From Muricea muricata (taxonomy: Eukaryota > Cnidaria > Anthozoa > Malacalcyonacea > Plexauridae): a stretch of 64,000 nt of DNA. The position numbers and the translations under genes are program-made. This document shows positions 32,351-46,100 of the stretch, in pieces; position 1 is the stretch's first letter, and the number at the start of each line of letters is the position of its first letter. The notes beneath the pieces were generated by a model. That model saw nothing but the letters and a program-made list of their open reading frames with translations, did not search any database and was not told the origin of the DNA. Location: assembly GCA_963855995.1 (NCBI GenBank), contig OY979723.1:12786713-12850712 (forward strand), given 5' to 3'.

Positions 32351-34665
32351 TTAAAGGTAGGTTACAGTCGCTTCTGCGCATGTGCTATAGGTTTGTTATG
32401 AAGAGCCTCCTCAAAACAAGTTTCCAGTCCCATGGCATAAATGAAAACACGCGCGGCCGTCTGAATCGTTCTCTGTTGTATTGCAAGGAGTGATAGTGCA
32501 TCAAGTCCTGGCATAAAAATTGTTGCTTTGAGAGTTTCAAGATCAAACAATTAATATTGGATTCTGAAAACGTGGCAAATCGCGTCGCCTAAAGGTTTAA
32601 TTATTCGCGTTCGGTAGCTTTTGCTTCAGATGCTGTGGGTTTCGTTCGAGACTTCGAATCGCACAACAGAATATTCACGAGTCACGACATGCTCACAGGC
32701 TAGTCTGTATATCACTCAATGAGTATATCGTGGATATGATCTATGACATAGCTAGCAATACATAGAGGATATTACACCGTGCATGGCGCGAAGATATTAT
32801 TTACGAGTGTACATGGTGCGAAATAAATTATACATTTTATATGCGCCCTGTAGAATATGCAATTAAATTGTCGTATTCTCGATTCCAGACTTATATATCA
32901 TGATGAGGGTACATAAACTGGCAGCGAATGTGTTTTTAGTGAAGACACAGACACAGTAATGAAATTGAAAGCACAGTGATGAAAGCAAAAACTCATACTT
33001 TACAAACAAATAGTTTACAAAATGGAATGGATAAGCATTTAGAACTGTAGCCTGTGTATGTGTATATAAACGTTCATAGCATGTATAGAAGGCCTACGAT
33101 TAGTACGATGATATTAGATAACACTTGTATTATATTTCAATGTATGAAACTACTGCATGTAAATTTCAGAATAAGTAAAATAATAAAATTATCCAGGTGC
33201 AAATACATGAAAATTTTGCCAGGATTTTTACATAACTGGGCAGTTCGCACACGCGTATTTTGTTGTGATTCAGCAGAAGAGAAAATGAGCGACAATTACT
33301 GTACGTCAAACATCAGGCTAAATTCTCGCTCAAGCAACCAAAATCACATCTGTGCCTATGGCGTGCACCTGGACGAGAGCATTATATCATGTTTATACGA
33401 TATAATATCACGACGAGGGCACATATTGTGCTTATATTGCATTATATTGAATCTGGGATTATAATATGTAGTAAAAAACTGTATACAGTATAACAGTTTG
33501 AAATATATTCCAGGCTATTATGCTTGAAACACAAAATTAACACTTCCAGAGACATCAACGCCTAAGATACACCGACAATTTTAATACCGGACATTCAAAC
33601 TCGCAATTTCCGCATCTCGCTTCGCGGCTTTGAATTCACTCATTACTTTGAATTTGTTTGGGAAACGGATTGTAAAAGTTACTATACTATAGAGTTAATT
33701 GAATCGAGAATACGACAATTTAATTGAATATTCTACAGGGTCTATATAAAATGTATAATTTATTTCACACCTTGTACAAGCGGTTGAAGCCTGCACTCAA
33801 TATCTGTGTAAGCCATCGAATAAGCTCATTTATTATATGGTTATGGCTTTATGGGTGTTTCACCGTCAACTAAAACACTCGTATTTCCCATATTTTCACT
33901 AGTGAAGACGTGAAAAACGCGTGTGTTTTCCCCTGGGATTTATATGTTCTCTGTTCGCTTGTTCCAACCTGAACATGTTTTCACCACTCGTAAATAATAT
34001 CTTCGCGCCATGCACCGTGTAATATCCTCTATGTATTGCTAGTTATGTTATAGATCATATCCACAATATACTCATTGAGTGATATACAGACTACAGTATC
34101 GTGATTTTCTTTTGATAAAATTGGTTCTCTGCCAAAATTGTGATTGCATGTAAGGTTCCTCTCTGCACTGTTTCATGTTTTAAACATACTTGTCAACTTC
34201 TAAATACATCCTGAATATTATTAGTAGAACTCAGCTAGCGTAACTAGCTTAACATTTCCTTATTATGTGAAAGTAATACAATATATTTCTTACCACTCTG
34301 CATGACAGAGCCTGTGACTGTGAGCATGTCGTGACTCGTGAATATTCTGTAGTGCGATTCGAAGTCTCGAACGAAACCCACAGCATCTGAAGCAAAAGCT
34401 ACCGAACGCGAATAATTAAACCTTTAGGCGACGCGATTTGCCGCGTTTTCAGAATCCAATATTAATTGTTTGATCTTGAAACTCTCAAAGCAACAATTTT
34501 TATGCCAGGACTTGATGCGCCATCGCTCCTTGCAATACAACAGAGAACGATTCAGACGGCCGCGCGTGTTTCTGTTTATGCCATGGGACTGGAAACTTGT
34601 TATGAGGAGGCTCCTCATAACAAACCTATCGCACATGCGCAGAAGCGACTGTAACCTACCTTTAA
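32351..34665. mobile_element. Large foldback element flanked by TTAA (piggyBac-like ends)
   Basis: Element 32,355-34,661, flanked by TTAA on both sides. Termini are AGGTAGGTTACAGTCGCTTC and its mirror. The left arm runs to about 32,890. The right arm starts near 33,690 and is broken by two insertions of about 200 bp each (about 33,770-33,980 and 34,098-34,310). The 800-bp centre has no recognisable transposase. TTAA flanks are typical of piggyBac; non-autonomous status is inferred. Short open frames in the arms are mirror copies of each other and not credible genes. Confidence 0.85.
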
Positions 34666-34803
34666 ACAAGATTCTTTTGCCATAATGCCACCAACAAATA
34701 GCTGTTTTATTTTGCAAGTAAAGAAAATTTTACTAAAAGTGTATACAATACATCAGTCTATTAAATCCATCAATTTATTAAATCTATTCTGTAGCACACT
34801 GCC

Positions 34804-35722
34804 TGAAGTCTCCACGATATAATTTGTTGGGAAAATGTTGGCTAGCCTTTTGATATATTGACCAGCTTTGAATTAGATATTTGATGTGTTGATAAGGTGT
34901 CAGGTAAATATTTGGCATGTTTATAAAATGTTGGTAAGGATTTTGACTAGTTGACAAGTTTTCGAGCAGACTTTTGACATGTTGATAAGATCTGAGTTAG
35001 TCTTTTGATATGTGGACAAGCTTTGAAATGGACTTTTGACATGTTGATATGCTCCTAGTTAGATTTTTGGCATGTTGACAAGATGTCGGTTAGGTTTTTG
35101 GCTTGTTGACAAGATGTCAGTTAGGCTTTTGGCTTGTTGAAAAGATGTTGGTTAGGCTTTTGGCTTGTTGACAAGATGCCGGTAAGGCTTTTGGCTTGTT
35201 GACAAGATGTCGGTAAGGCTTTTCACTTGTTGAAAAGATATCAGTTAGGCTTTTGGCTTGTTGACAAGATGTCGGTTAGACTTTGACCTGTACATGCCCA
35301 CAAGTTGTCAGTTAGACTTTCGACATGCTGACAAAGTATTTACTTCCAGAAAGCTTCAGGTGTCAGTTAAAACATTGGTATATAGGCAGGGTGTCTGATA
35401 AAGTTTTGGCAAATTAAGAAAGTGCCAGTTGAAATTTTACTAAATTTAAGTTAAATTTTGTTCTTTTTTTTATTTTGCATTTTTGAGTTTTTTTCTTGCT
35501 ATTTTAATAATTATAGCAACAATCTTTACAGTAATCGACTTAAAAGTATTTCTGTGATCTGTATTTTCTGTGATATCCAATTTGAAATCCTTTCTCTGAG
35601 TCAACTATTCAACGTGACGTTCTAACAAAACAAGTATTAAAATCGCTCATAAAAACAACAAAAATTAAAAATTAGACTAAGCTATTAAGTCTGAAGTCTC
35701 CACGATATAATTTGTTGGGAAC
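34804..35722. repeat. 31-bp minisatellite framed by a direct repeat
   Basis: From about 34,850 to 35,410 the motif TTAGGCTTTTGGCTTGTTGA plus CAAGATGTCGG is repeated about 15-18 times, most regular at 35,080-35,290. CTGAAGTCTCCACGATATAA and the next 11 bases occur just before the array (34,804) and again after it (35,690). Confidence 0.85.
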
Positions 35723-36190
35723 TTTAGACTAACACATGTATTTCTGGAATTGGAATGTAAAATGTCTCTTACCTTTTATTTGCCGTTTTAAAACATTTCT
35801 GGAGCAATTTTTTGATAAAGAACCTTCCTGTCCCTTTTTGTTGACTATTACATGTTAAAAATTGTGTTTTGTATGTAGATATTTCAGTAGAATTTGCGTT
35901 TGATTCTTGTGTAGAAATTTCTAAATTTCCTTAAAAGTAGGAATACAACAGAAAATGACGGAAGCACGCTCTCATCGCTCCTCGGTAAAGTTTCGCGGTG
36001 GAATTTGTCGTTTTAAAACATTTTGCATGAGAATTTTTGCACGTAAAACCTTCTTGCGGTTTAGATGTTCTAGCATACATGTTAAAATGCGTGTTTTGTT
36101 GACATATTCCGCTGGAAATTGAGTTTAAACGACGTGTTTAGGTCGGCTCACGCGGCTTGTGCCCAGCGGTATCACCCATTAGCGGCGGCA
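35723..36190. other. Non-coding spacer
   Basis: No gene seen. Two related blocks with AAAACATTT and GCGTTTTGTT-like motifs (about 35,790-35,900 and 36,010-36,120) hint at an old duplication. Confidence 0.35.
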
Positions 36191-37976
36191 CCATAGATAT
36201 AGTAGGTCTAGATTGCTGACTCATAGTATAGTTACTATTTCGTAGGCGTGACCTGTATGATAAATCCAAGATGGCGCGGGAACCGGGCAAAAAACTATAA
36301 GACTCTACAGGGAAATCCATGTTTTTCGCGATTTAAAACGTCTCGTTGCTTGGAATCGCTTCGAATCACCATTTTTTGGAAACAACTAATTATTGCGGAA
36401 GTTTTGAGCACAATTTGTATAATTTCTGTTGAATTCCTCGTGAAAATCTCGCTCGTGAAATGTGTTGTGAATTGGTCACTTGGTCAGTTCGAGACATTTG
36501 TTGTCCAAAACATGTATTTTTGACCGGCTTTGGCCTCTTGGGTGTTATTGCGACCTACAGCTATCCTAAATGAAACATTTACAAAACGATGGAGCAAAAT
36601 TTTCGCGTGCAAATCGATTATTCGCTTGATTTGTGTGGTGTGTGATTTTCATTTACAATGAATCATGTATTCTGTAATGCAGTGTCACAGTGTGTCGGTG
36701 AATCTATGGAGGAAGATGATACATTTTTGACGTTGCCAATTTGAAAATTATTCTAACGGTATTTGTGTTCACTTCATACAATGTCTTTCACGCTTAATTA
36801 AGCTTAATTAGGTTAAATTTGTGTTGAGTGTGTGCAAACTACCCAGACTGAAAAGTTTTATTTTGCGCATAAAAGATCCTTTTCACCAGAGAATTTTGCG
36901 CAGAAATGTAGAAAACTTCTAGAGTCTAATCAGGTGGTCTGGATTCAGTTTGGTTGATGACTCTCAGACTCAGTAAATAAATTTATCATCATCAATTTAT
37001 CATTATCAATATTGAGCACAGTTGGCAGGTTAGCCTAGATTTTCTGATGATTTGTGCAGATTTCTTCATGAGTTATTAATGATTTTATAATCACGACTAA
37101 TTGTTCATTGGAATATAGCAAATGGGAATTAGAATATTGCTTTACCATACTCGCATGTTTGCAGACTTTGCTCCAATGTTGCACAAGCTAGCAAGCAGGT
37201 GCATGTTGCATTCTATGTACAGTGTATGCAAAAGTATGCCAAAGTTTACCATTATGTTAATTTTAAAGTAAACATATAGTTTAAATTCAAATAAAAAAAT
37301 TTCGGTCATTAAACTGTGGATTGTTCAGTTAATTCTACCCACATTTCACACACGATTCACACGAACGAAACTTGCAGCTGTAGCACCAGTTTTCGATTAT
37401 ATTTTGGTAATGCATATTACATAATTCAGACAATATTTACTTGATAACCTATCCGTCTTTGAAGTTCGAAAACAGTACGTTGGCTTGAAGTCGTATCTAT
37501 GTAGTAAATATTACTAACGTATCAGGTATCACACACCGCACAAATCAAGCGAACAATCGATTTGTACGCGAAGATCTTGCTCCATCGTTTTGTAAATGTT
37601 TAATTTAGGATAGCTGTAGGTCACAATACCACCCAAGAGGCCAAAGCCGGTCAAAAATACATATTTTGGACAACAAATGTCTCGAACTGACCAAGTGACC
37701 AATTCACAACACATTTCACGAGCGAGATTTTCACGAGGAATTCAGCAGAAATTACACAAATAGTGCTCAAAACTTCCGCAATAATTAGTTGTTTCCAAAA
37801 AATGTTGATTCGAAGCGATTCCAAGCAACGAGACGTTTTAAATCGCGAAAAACATGGATTTCCCTGTAGAGTCTTATAGTTTTTTGCCCGGTTCCCGCGC
37901 CATCTTGGATTTATCATACAGGTCACGCCTCCGATGGAGAGTCAGCAATCTAGACCTACTATGTCTATGGGCGGCA
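36185..37976. mobile_element. Foldback element, 1780 bp, with GCGGCA target duplication
   Basis: Element 36,191-37,970. Termini CCATAGAYATAGTAGGTCTA are inverted, and the arms are nearly identical over about 460 bp (include CCAAGATGGCGCGGGAACC). GCGGCA precedes the left end and follows the right end, extendable to GCGGCACC if the ends are trimmed. The unpaired centre (about 36,650-37,520) has no transposase. A 91-residue open frame in each arm is a mirror pair and likely meaningless. Confidence 0.85.
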
Positions 37977-38001
37977 CCGACTTCTGACCATTGATCTGAA
38001 T

Positions 38002-40836
38002 AATACTGGATCCACTGAGCTTTACTAATATATCTGGAGGAGCGGCTCCTATACTTGCTTCAGTAATCGGAGTGTCGCCAAAAACATGGCGGATTTCGGC
38101 CTCTGCTGACGCCAGATCCACGCCATATGGTTCCTCAGCCTAAAGGTATTTGCCACTGACTGGGCTCAATTGTAAAGCAGGCTCATCTTTCACACCCCCC
38201 TTTTGTTTTTTTTTTCAAAAATTTTTTTGTCTTTTAGTTTTCGCTGTAAATTTTGGGGGTTTTAAATGCTTTTTTCACGTTTGCTGGACGCTTCACCAAC
38301 TTTTGAAAAACTTATGCGCAAGTTTTACAAGTTATCGCGGACAGGAAAGGACAAAAAACCTCGAAATATATTGGTAAAACCAATATTTCAAGGGACAATT
38401 GGGTTGGTATAAAACCGAAAAATTTTGCAGTTTATATTCACAAGGAAAAAACAAAATATTTCCAGCTAAAATTGTTGAGTATAACGTATTTTTAGCAACG
38501 AGTATTTTTGTCTTTTAAGTCCGCTTTGTTGTACATCAACATTTGTTGTATGGTTATGTTTGTATACCTGGTTTTTACAATCATGCTTTAATGTTCTTGA
38601 AATTGCTTACATTCATCGGCATCTTGTTTTCATGTGAACGTTGTATACATCAAGCCTTTTTGTTTCTTAAGTGTCTTGAATGTTTATAGTTTACTGTAGA
38701 TAGTAGAACTGAAAGTCTTGCATTTTACAAATATTTTGCAATTTACATACACGTTTTTGTGTCTCCTATAGTATTTTTTGCAAATAGTGTTGTATATAAT
38801 TTTGCTCACAACGTTCAAGCATATAGCTCAAGTGTGCTTGCTTGAGTCAAGCTTTCTCTCTCTTTTCCCCCAATGTTTAAGCTTGTGTTTTCTTGAATAA
38901 CCAGTATATATAATCTGACTATTATACTTGTTTACCTCAAAACCATTCCACAACAATACAGCTGAAAGATGTATTATTTGTTTAAACTATTTGAATTAAC
39001 TAAGGTATAATATTTCACTACCAACATTCCACAGAGATATATACTCCACACACGAAATGAGTGCTACCTGTAATATGTATGATATGGAGTGAGGGAATTG
39101 ACTGCTGACAGTAAAAGTACAGTATTAAGATGCCTAATCTAAATCCCCAATTGGGTGGAAAGGATGAAGCTCTCATCTCTCCATTATCCATCTTGTGCAT
39201 TCCCCCTCCTTTTCTCCTTATGATTTCTACTGATTTTGAATTTTGTTAACAACTTATTAAATAATGTATTCTTGTTTCCTACAAAACTAATCCACAGTGA
39301 TACACTTCTTAGTTATATTAAAGTTTATATTCAAAGTGAAAAAATTCAAGGTTTAGTAATTATTAAACTAACAATGAGTCATTGAAGAAAAACACCAACT
39401 CCACATTTAGCAAGAGTAATCCTAACTCCACTTGAGCAATGTATGCTCCTTGTAGTGGCATGAGCATATTATATTATCCTGATACTATAGTAAAAATGCT
39501 AAATCATCTGATGGTTGAGAGGATGACATGAATCTCCCATCTCTGCATTGGTTGTGCAGATGTTTTCTGAAATTACAATAATTCCTAAAACTACATTGTA
39601 TACTATTATGACTATGACATAACTATCATTGTGTTGTCCAAATGGGCTTTTACTTCTGATCTCTTCTCAATTTTGATGTGGTATTGATAATAGGTTGTTA
39701 GTGTAACATTTGAAGAAAACAGTTGTGCTGCACAAAATATTACACATAATATGACATATATCCATGTTGACAGTACATGGTAGAACACATAATAAGTTAG
39801 GGTGGGAGTGTTTTGCTCTAGTTCTTGGTACATTTCATTAAAATCTGCAATAAAATGAGAAACAAATTTACCACCTTGTTTGTGTTTAATTGATAGTAGA
39901 AACATGCAAGGCAATAATTAAAACCACTGAGTGTGCAGCACTCCCCATGATGAATAACCATCAGCTGTTGGACAGTAAAATATGAAATGAGGTTCGTAAT
40001 GCATCTTACCAAACACATTACTCAAAAAAAGGAAAAAAAACAGTAAAATGTAAATTTTATGGGGTTTAGAGGCATGAACCAAAATGTTATCTTATGCACC
40101 ACTGACACTACATTGCATTTCAAAAACAAGCTGAGTTAATTGCCCGTTTATCTACTCTTCAATCTACAATTACTTTGCAAACAGAGGTCACAGAGGCATA
40201 GATGTTTTTATCAGGCACAGAGAGATTGTTCCACTCTGTCAAGTGATATAATTTACTTCAGTATCAAACTGCAAATGGGCAAACATTAAATCATGGATAC
40301 ATGACCACAAGCATTCATCAAGGAAAACTTGTTGTCTATACAAATAATATTAAAAACAGCTCTATTAAAGTAAAAGTTAGTGCCTGATGCTGAAGACAGA
40401 AATGTTTATACCGATATACCCAATAAATAAACAGACTTTGCATCAGCGTTTCACAAAAAATTTTTTTACGCATTTCTGTAAACTTTGAGAATCAAAATGC
40501 AAACTTAGCCAGTAAAACGATATAAAATTGAAAGTTTCGAGATTCTTACCTTCTAGAAGAAACATTTCCACATTATTTTTACAAATACTTGCGTCCACGA
40601 GCGAAAAAACCCTATTTTTTTAACAACCAAGCCATAAAGTTTTTTGCAAAAAACAGGGGGGCGAAGGTCTTCTTAAAAGCTCGGGATCGCGGTTGGTCAG
40701 TGGTAAATACCTGTAGGCTGAGGAACCATATGGCGTCAGCAAAGGCCAAAATCCTCCATGTTTTTGGCGACACTTTTTCATGCCGAGCCGCTCCTCCAGA
40801 TATATTAGTAAAGCTCAGTGACTGGATCACGCATAC
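38002..40836. mobile_element. Foldback element with diverged arms
   Basis: The left arm, about 38,002-38,200, contains GAGCTTTACTAATATATCTG, AACATGGCGGATTTCGG and CATATGGTTCCTCAGCC. All are mirrored in the right arm, about 40,655-40,836. A third relative in left-arm orientation follows at 40,900-41,060. The 2.4-kb interior (38,200-40,650) is AT-rich with no recognisable gene. Confidence 0.7.
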
Positions 40837-40859
40837 ATATCATTGAGTTCTATTATATC

Positions 40860-41060
40860 TGGAGAGAGCACGCCAATCTCTGTTCAGTCAAACAGTTGAA
40901 GCCAAAAACATGGCGGATTTCTGACGAATCATCACGCCATTTGACGCCATCTCACGCCATTTGACGCCATATCTATGGCAACGGCTAAAGGTAGTGACCG
41001 CTAGCCAGGCTCAATTTTGAGCCCGCGGCGGTTTTCACACCCCCCTGGATGTGATGTTGA
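40860..41060. repeat. Further copy of the 38,002 arm family
   Basis: Shares AAAAACATGGCGGATTTC, GGCTAAAGGTA, AGGCTCAATT and TTTCACACCCCCC with the left arm at 38,090-38,200. Carries a local triplication of CACGCCATTTGACGCCAT. Confidence 0.65.
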
Positions 41061-42920
41061 TCTTTTTCGCAGTAAATTTTTTTTGCCAATGAGAGTGATT
41101 TTGATGAATTTTTTGGGACTTTTACGATTTATTCAAAGATGTACAAGTTATTCATTATATACTTGGCCTTGGGAGCGAACGGAAAATTAATAAGGTCTTG
41201 AAAATGTCGACAATTGAAAGATTTTTGATGAGGAACACCAGCCTGAACTATTTGAAGTTTTGTATTTAACAGGTATTTGAAAATTAGAGTTTCTTTCTTT
41301 TAAGTTTTCATGTTCAATGTTGTTCTATATCAAATTTGTAAGCTTTACGCCTGAATATACTCTACAGTCTTACATTGAATGTACAGATTTATGTTATGTG
41401 TAACTTGGATCAGTTGGATGTAGAAAGTTGAAATTGCCTTCTGGTATATTTTATATATTTGAATTATAAAAACAGGGTCCTGAAGGGCTACTAATCCCGT
41501 TGTCCAAGTGCACAAAGCTTTCTATTGTTTTGTGGGAAGTCCCAGTGCATGGAATCTTATTTTCCCAGCAAAAATATATGCAATTCCCAGCTCCCAGTTT
41601 ACCCTTTTCAGGACCCTCTAAAAATCTCATATTTCTGCCAAATTAGCTCTTTTATTCAGATATTTTGACACACAGTTTGTAAAGCTAACCACCCTGTATG
41701 CAATGAGACAGTAAAATACATAGAAGTTTAGATATAGAAGTGCATATCTTTTCTACTCTGGCAGAAATAGACACATATGTCTGCAAAAAAACACATCTCA
41801 CCTTGATTTGTGGGTCCTATGCCTTTTTAAGTAAGGGGAGTCAAAGTCATCATTTTCCTAATGCAATTTTCTACTGATTTCAATGAATCCTATGTCCAAC
41901 TACCATCCCCTGGGTGATGCCAATGTGTATCATCTCACATCCTTTCTTGTCAATGTTATGTTTTTGTTTCTAGTGAACACTGTAAATTTGACACCTGGTT
42001 TGTACAGACTCTTACCTGTTGTTTTTGTATTCTAGCTTGAAGATAGCATTTATGAAGGAAATTGGAGACAGCATTAATGCAGGACTAATTTTAGACTTTT
42101 TTAATTTGCCTTGTATGATTGCTTTACATGTATGATTACTAGCTTAACATTAACAATGTAACTTTAAGAATAGTAGTGACTACTGTACAATATAGAATTT
42201 GACATTTTATTAAATTATTCATCATATCATAGATATGACATGATAAAATATCTGTCTCTGTTGTTTTACATATGTATGCTTTATGCCATGTTGAGGTGTG
42301 GTTCTTACAGTAGATAGGTCCTAAAAAATAAGAAAACAGTAACAAGTATATTAGTATATTGTAGTGCATTTTTGCCTTTACAACACAAGGATACACCTAC
42401 ATCTAGTAAAGAAAGCAAATGCCTTTATTCTATAAGGGTGGAACTATCAAGGATTCTTAAATACTGATAAGTCAATGATATTTACAATTATAATTACACA
42501 ATTTTATTTTTACAGAGTGACCCCATTCAATACTGGGCCCATGTATTTGGTCTGGAAATGTCTAATTTTCTATGCACATGCAATCAACTATTGTATCTTT
42601 AAAAGGCATCAATGGCTAGTACAAAACAAGCAGTTTTCTGGACCCTGTCACTTCTAAATTTCTTCTGATTGTTAATGTAAAGTGTGAGTTACCTTGGTGC
42701 ATTTGGAAAACAAAACCTCTTATGCCATGTCCTGGATATTTTCCCTTTTCCACAGCTGACATTTTTCTCAGGTATTGGGTTTGCACATACTGGCTGGTAC
42801 AAACCTAAAACAAAGCGAGTGTGTACTTTGTTTAAATCTTCTGGTAGTATCTACTTTCTACATAAGCAGCTTAGCCGAAAAGAGTTGCATAAAGATGCTG
42901 CTGAGTCCTGGAAAGTCTGG
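41061..42920. other. Gene-free stretch
   Basis: AT-rich, no gene recognised. It contains the second copy of the dispersed repeat seen at 31,310-31,500 (about 41,490-41,640). Nothing else supported. Confidence 0.4.
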
Positions 42921-42934
42921 CTAACATATGACTT

Positions 42935-43120
42935 CTGTGAAACTACCACAGGATTCACCACAGGATTCGTTCTTTCTAAAATTAACCAATGCGAAGTTAC
43001 CACAGGACTCAGCGTCATTCGTTCATCCCAAAACTAGACGAACGCGAGCTTAGCACAGGATTCAGATCCGGTCACAGCGTGATTAATTATGACGAACTGA
43101 ACCATGAGTAAACCAGGCAA
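42935..43120. repeat. Left flank of the satellite with scattered CACAGGATTC motifs
   Basis: CACAGGATTC or CACAGGACTC occurs four or five times in 130 bp (from about 42,949). The same motif (GCTACCACAGGATTCGAACG) occurs once in each satellite unit at the F-to-A junction. This marks the degenerate left border of the array. Confidence 0.6.
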
Positions 43121-46100
43121 TGTTTTTTGAAATTAAGGGGCGCGGGAACATCCTATTTACTCGAATAACATATCAAACGAAAGCCCATTCTTCGTACTTC
43201 ACAAATATATCGTTTTTAACGTGGCACAAATTAGTGGCTTCACTATACGGGACGGCAAACGAGATGAACGCTCCCTGCACCAGAAACTGCATATTAATTT
43301 ATATTGCAATATTATTTCACGCAATCGGAAAACGACCGGTTTTTGTCGAGAGAAACGGTTCTCATTTGCTTGAATAACATATCGATTGAAAGCCCATATT
43401 ACATAGATTACAAGGATGTATTTTTTAGCCTGGCACAAATTCGTGTCTTCATTCTACGGGCCGACAAACGAGAGGGAACGCACGCTTGAGACTTGTAGCT
43501 GCATAATAATTATTTTTGCTCAATCGGAAAAACAAGTGATTTTTGACAAGAGAAACGGTTCTTATTTGCTTGAATAACATATCTATCGAAAGCCCATAAT
43601 GCATAGATTACAAAAACGTAATTTCTGGCCTGGCACAAACTCGCTGTTTTAATCTACGGGCAGCCAAAGGAGACGGAAGGCATGTTTGACATGTTAATTA
43701 TTTTCCAGCAATGCTAAATATACGCGATTTTTGCCAAGAGAAACGGTTCGTATCTCCTTGAATAACATATCGATAGAAAGCCCGTGGCCTGTATATTACA
43801 AAGATGTAATTTTTGGCCTGGCACAAATTCGTGCCTACATTCTAAGAGACGCGAAACCACAAACAATACACGCATAACAATGTTCGATACTATTGTACGC
43901 ACTTCGAACATCAGCAATTTTCGTCCCGAGAAACGGCTTCTTTCCGCTTGAATAAGCTATCAACAGAAAGCTAATACATAGTAGATTACGATTTTGCGAT
44001 ATTTAAACTGGCACAAATTCATCGATACATTTTACAGCACGGGGAACGCAATAAAACGCCCGCCGCCGATTCGGAATTCCATAACATGCCTTCCGTCCCT
44101 CGAAAACTGGCCCGGATTTTAGTCCAAAAAACGTCTCCAATCCACTTGAAAACATATCAGTAGACACCCCATGCTCCGTAGATTAGAAATATGTTAAATT
44201 CAAGCTGGCACAAATTCGTCGCTCCACTCTATAGACGAGAAAACGATTTTGTGAAGCTACCACAGGATTCGAACGCTCGAAGACGCATACTAATTAACTC
44301 TGACAACGTAAACAACAAACGATGATGTCATTGAGGAATACGACATGAAAATGTAGTATTCTATAATAATTGACGCGCACGCGAAAACGTGCGATTTTTG
44401 AAAGAGAATCATCCCGAATATAGTCGAATAGCATATCATTAAAAAGCCCACAGCCTATAGATTACAAATATGTAATTTCTAGCCTGGCACAAATTCGCAG
44501 TTTTAATCTACGGAAGGTGAAACAAGTAGAATGCTAGCTCGACACGTCAAACTGCATATTAATATTTTTTGCGCAATCAAAAATATACGCGATTTTTGTC
44601 AAGACAAACGGCTTGTATCTGCTTGAATAACATATCGATCGAAAGCCCATATTGCATAGATTACAAGGATATATTTTTTAGCCTGGCACAAATTCGTGTC
44701 TTCATTCTACGGGCCGACAAACGAGAGGGAACGCACGCTTGAGACTTGTAGCTGCATAATAATTATTTTTGCTCAATCGGAAAAACAAGTGATTTTTGAC
44801 AAGAGGAACGGTTCTTATTTGCTTGAATAATATATCTATCGAAAGCCCATAAGGCATAGATTACAAATACGTAATTTCTAGCCTGGCACAAATTCGCCGT
44901 TTTAATCTACGGGCAGCCAAAGGAGACGGAATGCATGTTTGACATGTTAATTATTTTCCAGCAATGCTAAATATACGCGATTTTTGCCAAGAGAAACGGT
45001 TCGTATCTCCTTGAATAATCTATCGATAGAAAGCCCGTGGCCTGTATATTACAAAGATGTAATTTTTAGCCTGGCACAAATTCGTGCCTACATTCTACGA
45101 GACGCGAAACCACAAACAATACACGCATAACAATGTTCGATACTATTGTACGCACTTCGAACATCAGCAATTTTCGTCCCGAGAAACGGCTTCTTTCCGC
45201 TTGAATAAGCTATCAACAGAAAGCTAATACATAGTAGATTACGATTTTGCGATATTTAAACTGGCACAAATTCATCGATACATTTTACAGCACGGGGAAC
45301 GCAATAAAACGCCCGCCGCCGATTCGGAATTCCATAACATGCCTTCCGTCCCTCGAAAACTGGCCCGGATTTTAGTCCGAAAAACGTCTCCAATCCACTT
45401 GAAAACATATCAGTAGACACCCCATGCTCCGTAGATTAGAAATATGTTAAATTCAAGCTGGCACAAATTCGTCGCTCCACTCTATAGACGAGAAAACGAT
45501 TTTGTGAAGCTACCACAGGATTCGAACGCTCGAAGACGCATACTAATTAACTCTGACAACGTAAACAACAAACGATGATGTCATTGAGGAATACGACATG
45601 AAAATGTAATATTCTATAATAATTGACGCGCACGCGAAAACGTGCGATTTTTGAAAGAGAATCATCCCGAATATAGTCGAATAGCATATCATTAAAAAGC
45701 CCACAGCCTATAGATTACAAATATGTAATTTCTAGCCTGGCACAAATTCGCTGTTTTAATCTACGGAAGGTGAAACAAGTAGAATGCTAGCTCGACACGT
45801 CAAACTGCATATTAATATTTTTTGCGCAATCAAAAATATACGCGATTTTTGTCAAGACAAACGGCTTGTATCTGCTTGAATAACATATCTATCGAAAGCC
45901 CATATCGCATAGATTACAAGAATATATTTTTTAGCCTGGCACAAATTCGTGTCTTCATTCTACGGGCCGACAAACGAGAGGGAACGCACGCTTGAGACTT
46001 GTAGCTGCATAATAATTATTTTTGCTCAATCGGAAAAACAAGTGATTTTTGACAAGAGGAACGGTTCTTATTTGCTTGAATAATATATCTATCGAAAGCC

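Noticed and set aside
32362..32550. 62-residue frame with a near-identical copy at 34,466-34,654
   Set aside because: Both lie in the inverted arms of one foldback. Identity follows from the arms; no known domain.
33054..33464. 136-residue frame in the centre of the TTAA foldback
   Set aside because: No transposase motif (DDE/D), no known domain and irregular composition. Not enough to call a gene.
36248..36523. 91-residue frame with a mirror copy at 37,651-37,926
   Set aside because: Same reason: inverted arms of the 36,191-37,970 element, with no recognisable family.
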